NCBI GenBank assembly: GCA_015680685.1
Contig: MNCI01036322.1
Location: 15,200-79,199 of the forward strand
Direction of reading: 5' to 3'
Length of the DNA stretch: 64,000 nucleotides
Source of the DNA: Gnetum montanum
Taxonomy: Eukaryota; Streptophyta; Gnetopsida; Gnetales; Gnetaceae
The notes below the pieces were generated by a model. That model saw only the letters and a program-made list of their open reading frames with translations. It was not told the DNA's origin and did no database searches. Both the position numbers and the translations under genes were made by a program. The first letter of the stretch is position 1, and each line of letters begins with the position of its first letter. Shown in pieces: positions 11,401 to 22,885 of this stretch.

Positions 11401-13339
11401 TTGTGATTTGATTGATGACGAGTATCGAATTACCTCAGATTGTCAAGTGTTGAATGTTGAGGTCCTTGCCTATTAAAAATCCCTTGAGGAGTCCCTTGTA
11501 CTCTACCACATTGTTCATACAAGGAAATGCCAGGTGGTAAGCCAATGGACAAACATCTTTAGGGGAGAGCGTAATGACAGCGGCAGAATTGCCGCCTTTG
11601 GTAGTCGAAGCTCCATCGAAGTATAACATTGCTTCAAGGCTTGTCGATATAGGGCTTAAACTATATATCTGTTCATCAGGATACTCGGCTTCTATCGTAG
11701 CTTGATCGTTAACTAGTGATGTTGCAAGCTAGTCGGCTATCGCTTGGCCTTTCATGGAAGATTGGCTAACGTAGTGCAAGTCGAATTCTGCTGTGATGGC
11801 TTTCCAGTGGGCTATCCTACTTCTTTCGTATAAATTATTTATGATGGTCGACAGAATGCTATTTTTACAGATTATATTGACCTGGCTACGGAAAATATAG
11901 TGCATACATTTTTTTGAGTGAAAACAACAATGCCAAATAGCTATGCTCTACTTCATTGTACTGTGTTTCGTATGCAAATTAAGCGTGGCTTAGATAATAG
12001 ATAGGAACTTCTGACCCGTCATCCCTTCTTTGGCATAATAACGTAGCTATAGAAACCTCTGAGCTTGCTAGGTATATGTAAAAAGGCTGATCCCTTTGTG
12101 GCGGAAAAATCATTGGCAAATGTAACAGCTCTTTCTTCAGATTGTCAAATGCACGTTGCCAGTTCTCGGTCCATTCGAAGTTAACCCCTTTCTTGAGAAG
12201 ATGTTTCATAGGGTGTAACTTGTCTATTAATCTTGAGATGAACCCCCTGATAAATTGCAACCTACCCTATAGCCCACGTAGATCTTTGATTTTTGTATGT
12301 GGTTCTAGATTAACAATGGCTTTAACCTTGTTGGGGTCAACTTGGATGCCAGTCTTTAATACCAAAACCTCCAACATGTGTCTGGTTTTGACTCGAACAT
12401 GCATTTTCTTGGTTTGAGCCGCAATTCATTTCTGAGACATCATTTTGACAACTATGTCGTCTACGTAGTTGTTCAATCTCTCTAAGAGGTAATCGCTAAA
12501 AATATATGTCATAGCGCATTGATAGGTTGCTCTAGCGTTTTTTAACCCAAAAGGCATCATGGTATAATAGAAAGTTCCTCAGCGTGTTATGAAAGTCATA
12601 GTCAGTTGGTGTTTTGGGTTGATATGGATTTGATTATAGCCTGAAAAACTATCCATGAAGGATAGTAACATGTGGCTAGTTGTTGTATTGATAAGTTGGT
12701 TGATACTCGGTAATGGGAACTTGTCTTTAATTATGGCCTTATTCAAATTGTGGAAGTCTATATAGATGAGTATTCCTCCCATTTTCTTAGATACAACCAT
12801 GATGTTTGACACCCAATCTAAATAATCGACTGCACGAATGAAACTAGCCTGATATAGCTTAGTGATTTCATCACACACTGCTAGCACAATTTTGGGCTTA
12901 ATCTTCCATGCCTTCTATTTAACTACTTTGATATGCGGGTCTAAAACTATGTTGTGCTATATTAGCCTTAGGTCTAAACCCTGCATATCTTCATATGACC
13001 ATGTGAACACTGTAATGTTATCTTGGAGCACTTGAGATATATCACTCTTTTTCTATTAGTCAAGGAGAGAACTAACCTTCAAAGTTTTATTTTCTCCTTT
13101 GTGCGTAACCACAGGGACCTCAGTGAGGGAGTCCTCGGTCACATTGCTAGCCTACAGGTCTAGGGTTTGGGCCACATGTTCTGGCTAGTCTAGGGGTATT
13201 TCTAAGGCTGCTATGGTTATGTCACAGAGGGGAGCATCAGTTCCTATCAGTGCAAGGTTGAGTTGTCTAATGGTTTCCCTGTATGGGCCTGTTAGGGCTA
13301 GGGGTATGAGTAAAGTTGTGCCCATTTGTGAACTGACCT
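11401..13339 (-). pseudogene. Element B reverse transcriptase, RNase H and extra RNase H (decayed)
   Basis: Reverse transcriptase starts after the putative splice acceptor at 13340. Recognisable pieces are FTWSYEDMQGLDLRL near 13000, DFHNLNKAIIKDKFPLP (12887-12579 segment), SFMDSFSGYNQI, and the catalytic YVDD (12456-12467, kept as NNYVDDIVVK). The first RNase H lies at 12260-11979 (FEWTENWQRAFDNLK, FYIYLASSE). A second RNase H follows at 11629-11435 (MLYFDGASTTKGG). Having a second, archaeal-type RNase H after the first is a mark of the Tat/Ogre lineage. Several stops and shifts separate the pieces. Confidence 0.85.
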
Positions 13340-13435
13340 GCAAAATTGCCAAAAATGGAGATTGTTACATTGTATATATTTTTTGTTTTTTTTGAAACAA
13401 TAGAAGGTTTTCTAAAGATGCATGTTAAAAGGTTG

Positions 13436-13700
13436 CCAATTTAAGGTCTTAGCGGACCGTCATAATATGCCCAGTTTTTAAGAAAGCGATGAGGCTAATT
13501 TCCTAGATGTTAGCATAAAACTTCTGTGAATTATGATGAAAGGTGTAACGCGGTGCATCTACCATGTCAAAATAGCTAATTTAGAATTTTGTGTAGACCA
13601 TAGTTAATGCAACCAGATTACAAGGTGATAAGCTATGTGTTAGTTTAGGGTCTTTTCGGACCGCAATCCATACGATATCTACGAGATTAATGCTGTGATT
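13436..13700. repeat. Hairpin repeats, copy set beside RT
   Basis: Two clear units occur: GGTC-TTAGCG-GACC (13445-13458) and GGTC-TTTTCG-GACC (13649-13662). Both are preceded by 'tttaaggtc' or 'tttagggtc'-type sequence as in the 3' UTR array. They lie upstream of the captured gene start at 13916. Confidence 0.7.
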
Positions 13701-13915
13701 TTCACGCTTCATGTCGCACTGACATACTTACATTTCGAGAAAGTTCTTCATTGATCAAATATGAAAATTTTTAGCTTCAAAAATTACATTTATAAGTTGG
13801 TGGTTCATTCTCAAAGTAGATTGTAAGCATTGCAAATTTGAATTCAGCTGTAGCAGAAGAAACGTAGGAGCAAGGCGTAAGCGGACGATTTTGCGAAGGT
13901 TGTTCAATCGTAACC

Positions 13916-16900
13916 ATGGCACTGAAGACTAAAGGAAAACATGTCAAATTGAAAAAATTTGATGAAGTGCAAGAGAGTTTGCAGTGGGTTTCGAAGGCCA
14001 GGGTCAAAACATGGGAGGCTACTCCACTCGCCCGGTAAGTGGCCTTTTACCTTCCTGCATGATTATCATTTTCATTGTTGTGGCATCACAATTGTACCTA
14101 TTTTGAAGATGTGTATTATGGTGGGCATTGATACCTGGTCACGTGGGCTAAGCTATCTTAGTTTGTACTATTACTACTATTGCTGTTGTCAGAGATAGAC
14201 CTTGCATAGTCGCAAGGGTTAGGGCGATCTTGGGCAATATTGTGCGAACACAATGCATAACTGGAGGAGTCCAGGTACTATACCCTTATGTAGTATAAAT
14301 AGGATTCTGTCGTCTCACCCAAAATGGTTGCATGTGATGCTGGGGTAACATGCAATGTTACTTTTATCTCTGTTGTCAGGGACAGACCTTGCGTGATCAC
14401 AAGGGTTTGGGTGATTTTCGTAATGCATTTCTAGCATAACCTACAATTTCCTGGGAGTCAAGGTAACGGAAACTCTAGTGTTGCATAATGAATTTTTTCT
14501 TTTTGTGTTGCTCTTATGTTGTTAGTATGTTTATATTGCTGTTTCTAATAGAATTCTTTTTCATTGTAAAGGATTATGCTAAAGCCCATCCTGATCATCT
14601 TCGAAATCGTGGGCATTTTGTGTTGTTTACATGTCCCCATGGCCAATGTTCCTCCTCCTCATGCTCATGTAAAGGAGGAGGCAGTTTGGTTCCGAAGAGG
14701 CACACGGGATTTTTTGCAGTTTTTGTTGCATAATTTCAATGTAATCATTTGGTCACATCTTCCAGCCGAGACAACCGTCACCATTTTACAGACGCTACTG
14801 GTTGGATCAACACAAGTCATCTTGATGTTTCTGGTGGATGGCTCAATTGAAACCATGTGGGTGCAAGAATGTGAATAGAGTGCCATGGGTTTAAGGTGTT
14901 TTTCTTGGATCTGGGATATCCCCAGGTTTAATTGTTATCATGCCTACAACACTCTATTTGTGGCTCATCATCTTACGACCTACTTCCAGAATCCACCTGG
15001 GATTGTGTATTATGCAGGCGGGTAAGTGTTTCCACAACGTCATGATATGCTAACTATTTTTCTGAATTTGTGACCAATGTAAACAATTGTCTACATTCTG
15101 TTATGTAGGTTTTTCATCAATAAGGATGATCTCTAGGGTGATACAGATACGTTGTGTATGGCTGAAATGGCCATAAAGTAGTTCACCTTTATTAGCAATG
15201 CACATGCTAGTGTTATGGGATAAGAAGAATTGGAAATCCCACATTACCCTAACCGCTATGTCAAATTTTTTACCAAGTGCAAAAGGCTCGGATGGCTGGA
15301 TAAGGAGTGGACTTTGGATCATCCTCTCACTATTGCAGACATGCAAGAGAAAATCCCACCATTTCCTTCTCCTTTCAGACATGGTAAATTACGCTATGGT
15401 GGTTCATTGTACAATCTTATGGGATGGTAACAATGTGTAAAATCATTTTATTTTTCTATATTGTCTAAACCCTTGTTTTCTGTTTATAGTTAAGGAATCA
15501 CGAAAGATCACGGTTATGGATTCTGGGCGTGAAGCGAGCAGTCTTTTGTTTCATTATAGCGACATAAAAGAAACGCAACATTGGCTCAACCATAGTGTGG
15601 CCCTAGCTGTCCTAACCAATAATCTCTGGGAAGCTAGACTAATGGAGCTATTTTTGGCTGTAACCCCTAACATCACTGTGGGCAAAATGTTAACCCTAGT
15701 TAACTCCTTCTGAAAAGAAGATGAGCGTCTCTACATATGTGTGCGTAACGTATGTGTAATTTTCATATTGATGCTCAACTATTCGCTAACTTTTTTGGCA
15801 TTCCCTCTGATGGACTTCCGGTAGAAAAAAAGTCAAAGAGGAGTTCTAAGCACCAGAAGGAGATAGAGGAGTGGCTAGTGGTTAACAAGGAAGTGAAAGG
15901 AATCTTTGCTAATAAAATTGAGCTGGAGGTGGCTCATACCATTTATCCCCTCTTCCAAGCCCACGCCTTCCCCAAGTTTCTTTCCTAGGGGAGAATCCTT
16001 ACCATAAAGCAGGCTCGAATCATGCAGGAGGTTATGGAGGAGGGAACGCAGTATAATTGGGCTAGTTACTTCGTTGAAGGTCTGCAAGCTGAAATGGTCA
16101 AACTTCGCAAGAATCTTGAGTCCCACTTCAACGTGCATTTTGCCTTCTTTATAGCCTGCTTTTGATTTTTTGCCAAATTCCTAGTGGTTCAAAGGGATGG
16201 AATCTGGGTGTAGCAGGATCATAAATAGATTTCCAAACCTTGGATTTTCCAGGTTTTTAGCACTACCTGATCGCAAGATCCCCCCAAAGGTATTGGGGAT
16301 TTGCTTTCACTTACAACTAAGAGTTTGGTGTCACCTCGTATGCGGGGCTAGGATAGCATGCGTGGAGTGCTCCCTTCTTACACTGGTAGTGTGTTGAGGG
16401 GGAAATGCCTTGCAGTAGAAATAGTGGATTCGTCAGTCCAGTGGAAAAAGCATCATCTAGCTGTGGAGTCTACTGGTCTGACTGACGCAGAGGGAAAGAG
16501 GTTGCAAATTAAATTCCATAGGAATGATCCCCTAACTGGTAAGTAGAGAGATGCGTAATTAGTTCATATATTTGTTACGCTACGTATAGACGTGGCGTCG
16601 CGTAGTGTTTGTAAGTGTTTCGATTAACTTTTTTCTTAGACAAAGGTAAAAATGTAAAGGAGTTGACCCCTGAAACAGGGAAAATAGTCATACGACGTGA
16701 AGAAGGGGCTCCAATTTTGGAAAAGGAGGCCCCTGTTAGTAATGCAGGTGGCACACAGGTTCCTGTGCCTAAAGAAGATATGAAAGTAGAGGATGCCAAA
16801 GTCCTTTCAAATGAGCTGGGAAAAGAGGCACAGCTTGTCACTGGTGAGTTTGACTTTTCCTTAGAGGGTAGCCTCACGTTACTACCATTAAGGATTTTGC

Positions 16901-18365
16901 TAGATTGAGTTTTGCATTATCGTAATGTCTCAACTGTCCTTTATGTCTATCATACTATGTCTAACCCATTTTTTATTTGCGTAATAGGTACTTCTAATGT
17001 TGGTGTCATGCCCTGGTCAACGACACCCACTCAGCATTGGGGTGAGACCCCTAATAAATTCACCTTTATGGAAGGCATTACGAACAATATGATTGACCGT
17101 TTAGAGCGAATCGATCCTGAGATTGGTACATGAACGTTATAACGTGGGGATTGTTGACATTACGATATTGTATGATTTTTTTGCATCTAAATGTTATTTT
17201 TATGTTTTAGGATCTCGCCTTAGATGTGATCCCAAAGAGCCCGTTGACTTGGACACCATCCATGAACCCTCACTGGAGCTGACTGAAGTGCCATGCAGCC
17301 TTTACGATGAAATGTGTAAATGTGCCTTACACTCGACCTGCTCCTTATGGGAGTGCCAAAACGTCAATGAAGCTCTTTGGAAGAGGTTGCAGAAAGAAAG
17401 AAGGGAGAAGATGTTCCTAACCACTAGGGTTGAGGACCTGGAGTCTCGAAATGAATTTCTGTTAGCTCGAGAGGCCAATGATAGGAATTGGCAGATAGCT
17501 ATAATTAACTATGTCCACTATTGGATGGTCGTCAGAAACAACATCCAAGCCAGTCGTGAACTCATTGAGCAACGAATGCAAATGAATATCCTAGGCTAGA
17601 AGAACTAGGAATGGAAGGATTTTAGCGCGATGGTCCAAGAATGGGGACAGACACAAAAAGACCATAAGCACATGTATAAGTGAAAATGTGCTACCTACCG
17701 CCAACATTACAGGGATTCTGCTATTGAAGCACAGTCCCTTCGACTATTTCTTTATGTCATCGGTGCTTTTGGAGTGTATGAAAAGTTTCGGGAGCAAGTG
17801 ATAGTAAGCACCTCCCCAGAGAGGGAAATAACCCTCCCTGGCAGGAAGACCACTATCCCTTCCTTCTTCCCTGAACCGCCCCGATGGACTCCTATGGAGA
17901 AAGGGAAGGTTAAGGCTGGAACTAATCTAGGAGATAGTGTTTGGTCTAAGCTTACCGAGGATAAGATCATGCAATGCCTGTGGGTTGGTTTGGAACATGT
18001 TCCTTTAGCGGCTAAGGTGGGACCATCACAGGTAAGTTGTAGGACTATTGCTTTCTTGTTATGCATAGTCTCGATGGCAATGCTAATGTGTGCATCATGT
18101 CAAACCGTAGGATCAGAACAAGGAGGATCCTCATGAGGAAGAGCGTAATGAAGATGATGGTCCCCACGAAGAGGATCTTCACGAGGAGGAGCATAATGAA
18201 GTTGATCAAACTCATGGTGAGAAATCCTGTGAGGAAGATCCCTATAGAGAGGACCATCCTCACGAAGAGACACCCTATGAAGAAGATCCCTACGAGAATG
18301 ATTTTCATGAGGTAGAGGTGGAGTTGGATGGCACAGGTGGTGGTGGTAAAAGTAGCAACATGTGA
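13916..18365 (+). pseudogene. Captured multi-exon gene, antisense inside element B; FCP1-like domain plus unknown domains
   Basis: Eight exons can be joined: 13916-14034, 14572-15021, 15109-15383, 15490-16538, 16640-16843, 16988-17125, 17211-18031 and 18111-18365. Every intron is GT-AG, several donors are GTAAGT, and junction phases agree (2,2,1,1,1,1,0). The total is 3,311 nt, or 1,103 codons once a 2-nt GT slippage near 15755 is discounted. The start has a good context (aaccATGGc). Exons 2-3 resemble a plant FCP1/NIF HAD phosphatase: KPILIIFEIVG at the usual DLNG motif, FRRGTRDFLQFL, NVIIWS, YNTLFV, so the catalytic aspartates are lost. Exon 4 has YICVRN followed by FHIDAQLFANFFGIP, like the plant transposon-associated domain. 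Exon 7 has a heptad-like coiled coil (about residues 795-830). Exon 8 is a Glu/Asp/His-rich acidic tail. About 14 in-frame TAG, TGA and TAA codons make it a pseudogene. Confidence 0.75.
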
Positions 18366-18499
18366 GGTGGTTATACTGGCCAACCTTTTATTACAATGGA
18401 GTGACAAAAAAAGGACAATGTTTATCAATCTAAACTATATAATCCATGTGATATAAATATTTTAGGTTTTAGGAAATGAAGCATATTGTTAGATAGATT

Positions 18500-18775
18500 A
18501 TACTTTTAGGCCACTACGGGCTGTCAATAGTTTAAGGCCATTTCAGGCCAAACTATTGTATGCATAAAGAAAATAGGAAGAATTGCCAGTTTTAGGCCGT
18601 AGTAGGTTGTAACTAGTTTAAGGCCATTTTGGGCCAGACTATCGTAGGCATAAAAAGAATAAAAAAAATAAAAAAACCGAATTGCCAGTTTTAGGCCATG
18701 GCAGTCCGTAACTAGTTTAAGGCAATTTCAGGCCATAAATAGTTTAAGGCCATTTCGGGCCAGACTATCATAAGT
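18500..18775. repeat. Hairpin repeats, copy set beside protease
   Basis: About eight units of 'agtttaaGGCC-6 nt-GGCC', alternating with 'gccagttttaggcc' units. Examples are GGCC-ATTTCA-GGCC (18536-18549) and GGCC-ATTTCG-GGCC (18748-18761). The spacing and leader match the other two arrays, but the stem has switched from GGTC/GACC to GGCC/GGCC. A short A-rich run (18655-18680) lies inside the array. Confidence 0.75.
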
Positions 18776-18867
18776 GTAACAGGAACAATGTGACAAGAAA
18801 GAGTGTAAACTATGTAATAGTAAACAATGTGGACTGATATAACATGTCATGGTAACATATTTATTTG

Positions 18868-20300
18868 CTAGCTCTGTAGCTGTTTCTTGATTGTTTCTAG
18901 GTTTGGCAATGCGTATGGGCAAGGAGGCTTATTACAACATTTCTCTATGCTACCATCTTCTCCTTGGAAGGGTAGTTCAGCCCAAGTCAAGCTTTCAATG
19001 GCCACTGTGTTGGCTTGTTCAACTATTGGGACAGGGGTTTGATCTTCGAGGACTTCAATCTCTGACCCTTGTTCCATTTCTACATTGTTAACATCTTGAG
19101 GGATCATCTTATCACCATGGATGATCACTTCCCCTCCTGCATAGGGAAAGTGGATCTCTTGATGAATGGGTGATGAGACTACCCTTAATTAAGCTAACCA
19201 AGACCTCCCTAAGATTAGGTTGAAGCTCGTCATCTCCTTGACTACAATGAACACCACATTTATGGGGAATTGATCCCCTGCTACAAAGTTGATGTGTACC
19301 ATTCCCTTAACTTGTACTCTTTCCCTGTTAAATGACTTCAAAGATGACATTGTCGTGGGATTGATCTAGTCAAGCAAACCCAGTTTGTCCACTATAGGGA
19401 ATGGAATGACATTGGCAGCGATCCCATCATCTACATGTACTCTCCAGATTTTGTACTGGCCAACCTGGATAGTGATGAACATGGGCGTTTTTGTTACCTG
19501 ACCCTTTTCTGGGTCATCCTTAATGGATTTGTCATGAAATGTCAGTTGGGGAGATCGTAGTTGTTCAGCAATGGAGGGAAGAATAATCGAATGGATTGCT
19601 TCTTCATCTACTGGCAAGTTTTCATCCATGGATATGGATGTTAGTATGCAAACCATGGCTTCACAATGCTTTTGGGATGTCATAAACAAGTCATACAAGT
19701 TCAGCATTGTATTTTTCTATTTGAGAGCCTACTTGACTTATGTAAAAGTGTCAAGGAGATCATGCCTATGATCTGGTTGTTTGTTACCCTTCTCTTCTTC
19801 AATTCATCCCAGGAGATGAATTTCTATGGGTGGAATAGTTTCTAGTTGAGGATTGTGTTTTCTGGACTAGGGAGAAGGTGGTCGTGTTTGCGTAACATCA
19901 TTTTTTTCAAAAGAAGGTGGGGCCAAGGGCACCGAGGTGAGGGGTGTAGACCTAGGGAATCCTAGCATAAGGCGATCCTTTGCTGTGTCAGGTTTCATAC
20001 GCCATTCTCCTTTCCTATTAGGTTGTGATTGGGGCATTGACTTAGAGGGTTTCCCCTACGTAACAGGAACAACCAATGGCTTTGGCACCCTGATGACAAA
20101 GGGTGCCTTAGGTGTGGGCACAGGCTGGGCTGTGACTTTACCAATAGTAGGCTTTGGGATGACGAAAGGAGATGGGACTCGGAGGACAAAAAGTTTATCG
20201 CTGAACCACACCTGTTGATGTTGACAAGCTTGTCTTTTGAGATGAGCGAGGAGGTACACGTAAGAAAAAGGGCTTCTTTGGCTATGCTGGACCATCGCCT
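18868..20300 (-). pseudogene. Element B protease region (decayed)
   Basis: The aspartic protease would cut the Gag-Pol polyprotein. The clearest part is the 19707-19366 segment: MFITIQVGQYKIW then VHVDDGIAANVIP, the counterpart of the VDGGSALNVLP-type active site in Tat elements. The catalytic Asp-x-Gly is kept as DDG. A proline-rich linker (20295-20056) precedes it, in the same frame as the protease and 18868-19128, but shifted relative to gag. The reading ends in QLQS at 18868 near the presumed intron donor. Confidence 0.75.
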
Positions 20301-20323
20301 TCCATACCTATCACATTGATAGT

Positions 20324-22630
20324 CTACCCTGCATTATTGGCAGTTAACGAGTCTTGATACACATGCATGGACTGGTTTTCAAGATAGATGGGACTATTGC
20401 TATCTAAGATCAGTTTACCTTGATCGATCATGCATTGAATGTCATCTTTCAATGCCCAGTAGTAATTCATGTCATGACCACACAGATGGTGATAGTCACA
20501 GAAGTGGTTTAGCCTAAAGTTTTTTAGGACTGGGAGTTTATCTGGAAAGGCCAAGGAGGGATTCTTGAGCAACTCACAATGTCATTTGTGGTGCTTCAGA
20601 CCCTCCTCAGATACCTTCTTATGTTGAATGTGGCCAGTTCTCAACAATTTCTTCAGAAGTTCTAAAGGCTTTACACGTAGAGCTGCATATTTTGAATGGT
20701 CTTTACACTCACAATTAGGCTTCGGTTGTGGAGGTGCTTCAAGGGCAAAAGGCGTTTCTTGATCAGCACTGTTTGAGCTAGTTGTGGGCTCAGCAGGCTC
20801 TACAAATATTTTCTTATTATTGTGTTTCTTCTTGGCCCCCTCGGCAACCGCTGCTACTGTCGTTGTCATAGCTTTGCCTTTGTCCTTACCCTTGTTGTGG
20901 GCATTTTTGTAGACCACATACGCTAGATCCTTACAAGCCTCTACTGCGTATTGAATGCTCTTAGTCTGAGCGAAGGCTTGCCTAAGGGAGCAGGGAGTGA
21001 GGTAATATAACTTAAACTTAATAAAGTCATTAACTTCCCCCTTGAAAATTGCCAATAGATGGGCCTCTACAAAGGGTTCACGGATTTCGTTCAAGGTGGC
21101 ACTCCACCACTGTATAAACTTTTGAACCGACTCGAGGAGGTCTTGCTTGACTCCCATGAGCTGGTCTAGCATGACTTCTGGTTTCAAGTTGTACTTGAAA
21201 TGAGTCACGAACTGAGTTAACAACTCTTCCAAAGTTGAGATGGAAGCACGCGGGAGTGCTCGATACCTGTCTAAAGCTTTACCCATTAGGGACATAGCAA
21301 AGACATGAATGATAGTATGTGGCCATTGTTGCAATAACAACGACTCTGACCTGAAAGTAACTAAATGGGCATTGGGATCACCTTCCCCATTGTATTTTGT
21401 AAAATGGGGGAGTGGCATCCCAAGAGGTAACGATAAAACAGGCACTACTGGACTAATAGGATCATCATGGTAAAAATCTATGACCTGTATTGTGTCAAAA
21501 TCGACAGCCTTGAGGAATTTAACTTCCTCTGTAAGGGTTTGAATAAGCTCGAAGGCTTGATCCAGACCTATAGACGAAGAGGTCATTTATGGAATAATAG
21601 GAGGACCCATGCTGGGTGGTGGAATGGGGGTGGCAGCTTGGGTGATGGGCGATGCTATTGGAATTGTCCCTACAGGCAGTGCTTCTTGTGGTATCCACCA
21701 CCTGGTAGGTGGCATGGATGGGATGACCACCATCAGCTGTGCCATTGGATATGTTGTTTGCATGGTCAGGGGCATAGACAATGACCCTATAGCTGGGTTT
21801 AGCGCCTACAGAACCTGGTTTTGATGATGAGGGAGATGGAACATCTATGTAGGATGCATAATGAGAGGCATGTTTGGAACCCACCATGTTGTAGTGGTGG
21901 GCCCTATCATGTGAGTCGGGATGAATGTAGGTGTTGTATGTAATTGCGAAGTAGGTATCGCATGTACATACGGTGACATGGGCGTACATGTAAAATGATA
22001 TGGATTAGCTAACTGCACCTGCTGAAGAATGATTTGTGACAGCACACCACCCAGGAGGGTAGTCGGAGAGAGAAAATGTAGCTAGGGCAAGTGTGGGACT
22101 TGGCTAGTATTAGATAATGTCAAGGGCATGGTGACCATGAACAACGAATTTACACGGGACATCATGGAGGGAGGGGCCACAGCCAAATCAGCATGACTGC
22201 ATCCCTCAGAGTGGGAATCTAGATCGTCTTGCCCGTCATGAAGTGCTTCATCATCGAACAACTCCTCTCGTTGTTCTATCAATGTACTAGCCATCAGCAT
22301 TTGATCTAGGATCCACTATTGTTGATTTGTCAGGGGTATAGTGGCATTTGGCTAAGGAATAAATTCCTTCCCATTGTAGTATATGAACTCATATTCTCAT
22401 TTCTCTTCGAGTTCTTGTGGATACATGGGTAGATTTGCTGCAAGTTTAGCATAGAGGAAATTGTAATGTCCCCTGTGTTGAGCATGTCCCTTAGGCTAAT
22501 TGTTTTGGAGCCTGAGGGATCGGCATGGTCGCACCGGACTAGTTGGTGGCTCGACCAGAGGAGGCATAGCATGTAGAGTTCAAGGATTCTCGAGGTTGGT
22601 AGTGTCAACAATGGTGGTTGATGTAGCCAT
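20324..22630 (-). pseudogene. Element B gag (decayed)
   Basis: One frame runs from an ATG at 22630 (MATSTTIVD) to 20324, broken by a few stops. The longest open piece, 21586-20582 (334 codons), carries the Retrotrans_gag core: MPLPHFTKYNGEGDP, then LMGKALDRYRAL, then SVQKFIQWWSATLNEI. Downstream, CDYHHLCGHDMNYYWALKD (20520-20460) is the degenerate zinc-finger-like motif of this lineage. The 21600-22050 part is rich in Pro, Met, Thr and Ser, typical of Tat gag N-terminal regions. A frameshift near 20300 separates gag from the protease frame. Confidence 0.85.
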
Positions 22631-22885
22631 TCTCTATGTGGTTCGTGTGTAATGAGGACAAGGATAAATATCACAAGGGCAAAGGTAAGCTAAGGTGATA
22701 ATGGGGCTTTCTACATTGCAGGATTCCAAAGGAATCGTCAAAGAGACTGATCTGCACCACACAATCTCGTAAACAACCATAGAGGTGTTACGTTTACGTC
22801 GATCAATAATGGGTATAGACAGCTTATAGGACTACCCATAAAACATGGATCAGAGGTTTAGGCCCTCCTTCTAGCACTAGAAAAT
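22631..22885 (-). other. Element B leader and primer binding site
   Basis: This untranslated leader lies between gag and the 5' LTR. Close to the LTR the minus strand reads TAGTGCTAGAAGGAGGGCC (about 22860-22880), the likely primer binding site. I did not assign the tRNA. Confidence 0.55.

Larger units (their letters stand above)
13340..18867 (-). other. Probable Ogre-type intron of element B between protease and RT
   Basis: Protease coding stops near 18868 and RT coding starts again at 13339, both on the minus strand. Just before the RT reading is a good acceptor (minus strand TTTTGGCAATTTTGCAG, ending at 13340). Ogre elements are known to carry an intron between protease and RT. The donor is not clear; candidates lie within about 18830-18870. 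This interval contains two hairpin arrays and the opposite-strand captured gene. Being antisense would protect that gene's own introns from splicing during the element's RNA stage. Confidence 0.55.

Noticed and set aside
18045-18428. 127-codon minus-strand ORF, hydrophobic, membrane-like
   Set aside because: It is the antisense shadow of the acidic Glu/Asp repeat exon (18111-18365).
21519-21989. 156-codon His/Ser/Tyr-rich minus ORF
   Set aside because: It overlaps the element B gag frame, which is in phase over 22630-20324; this is an alternative frame.
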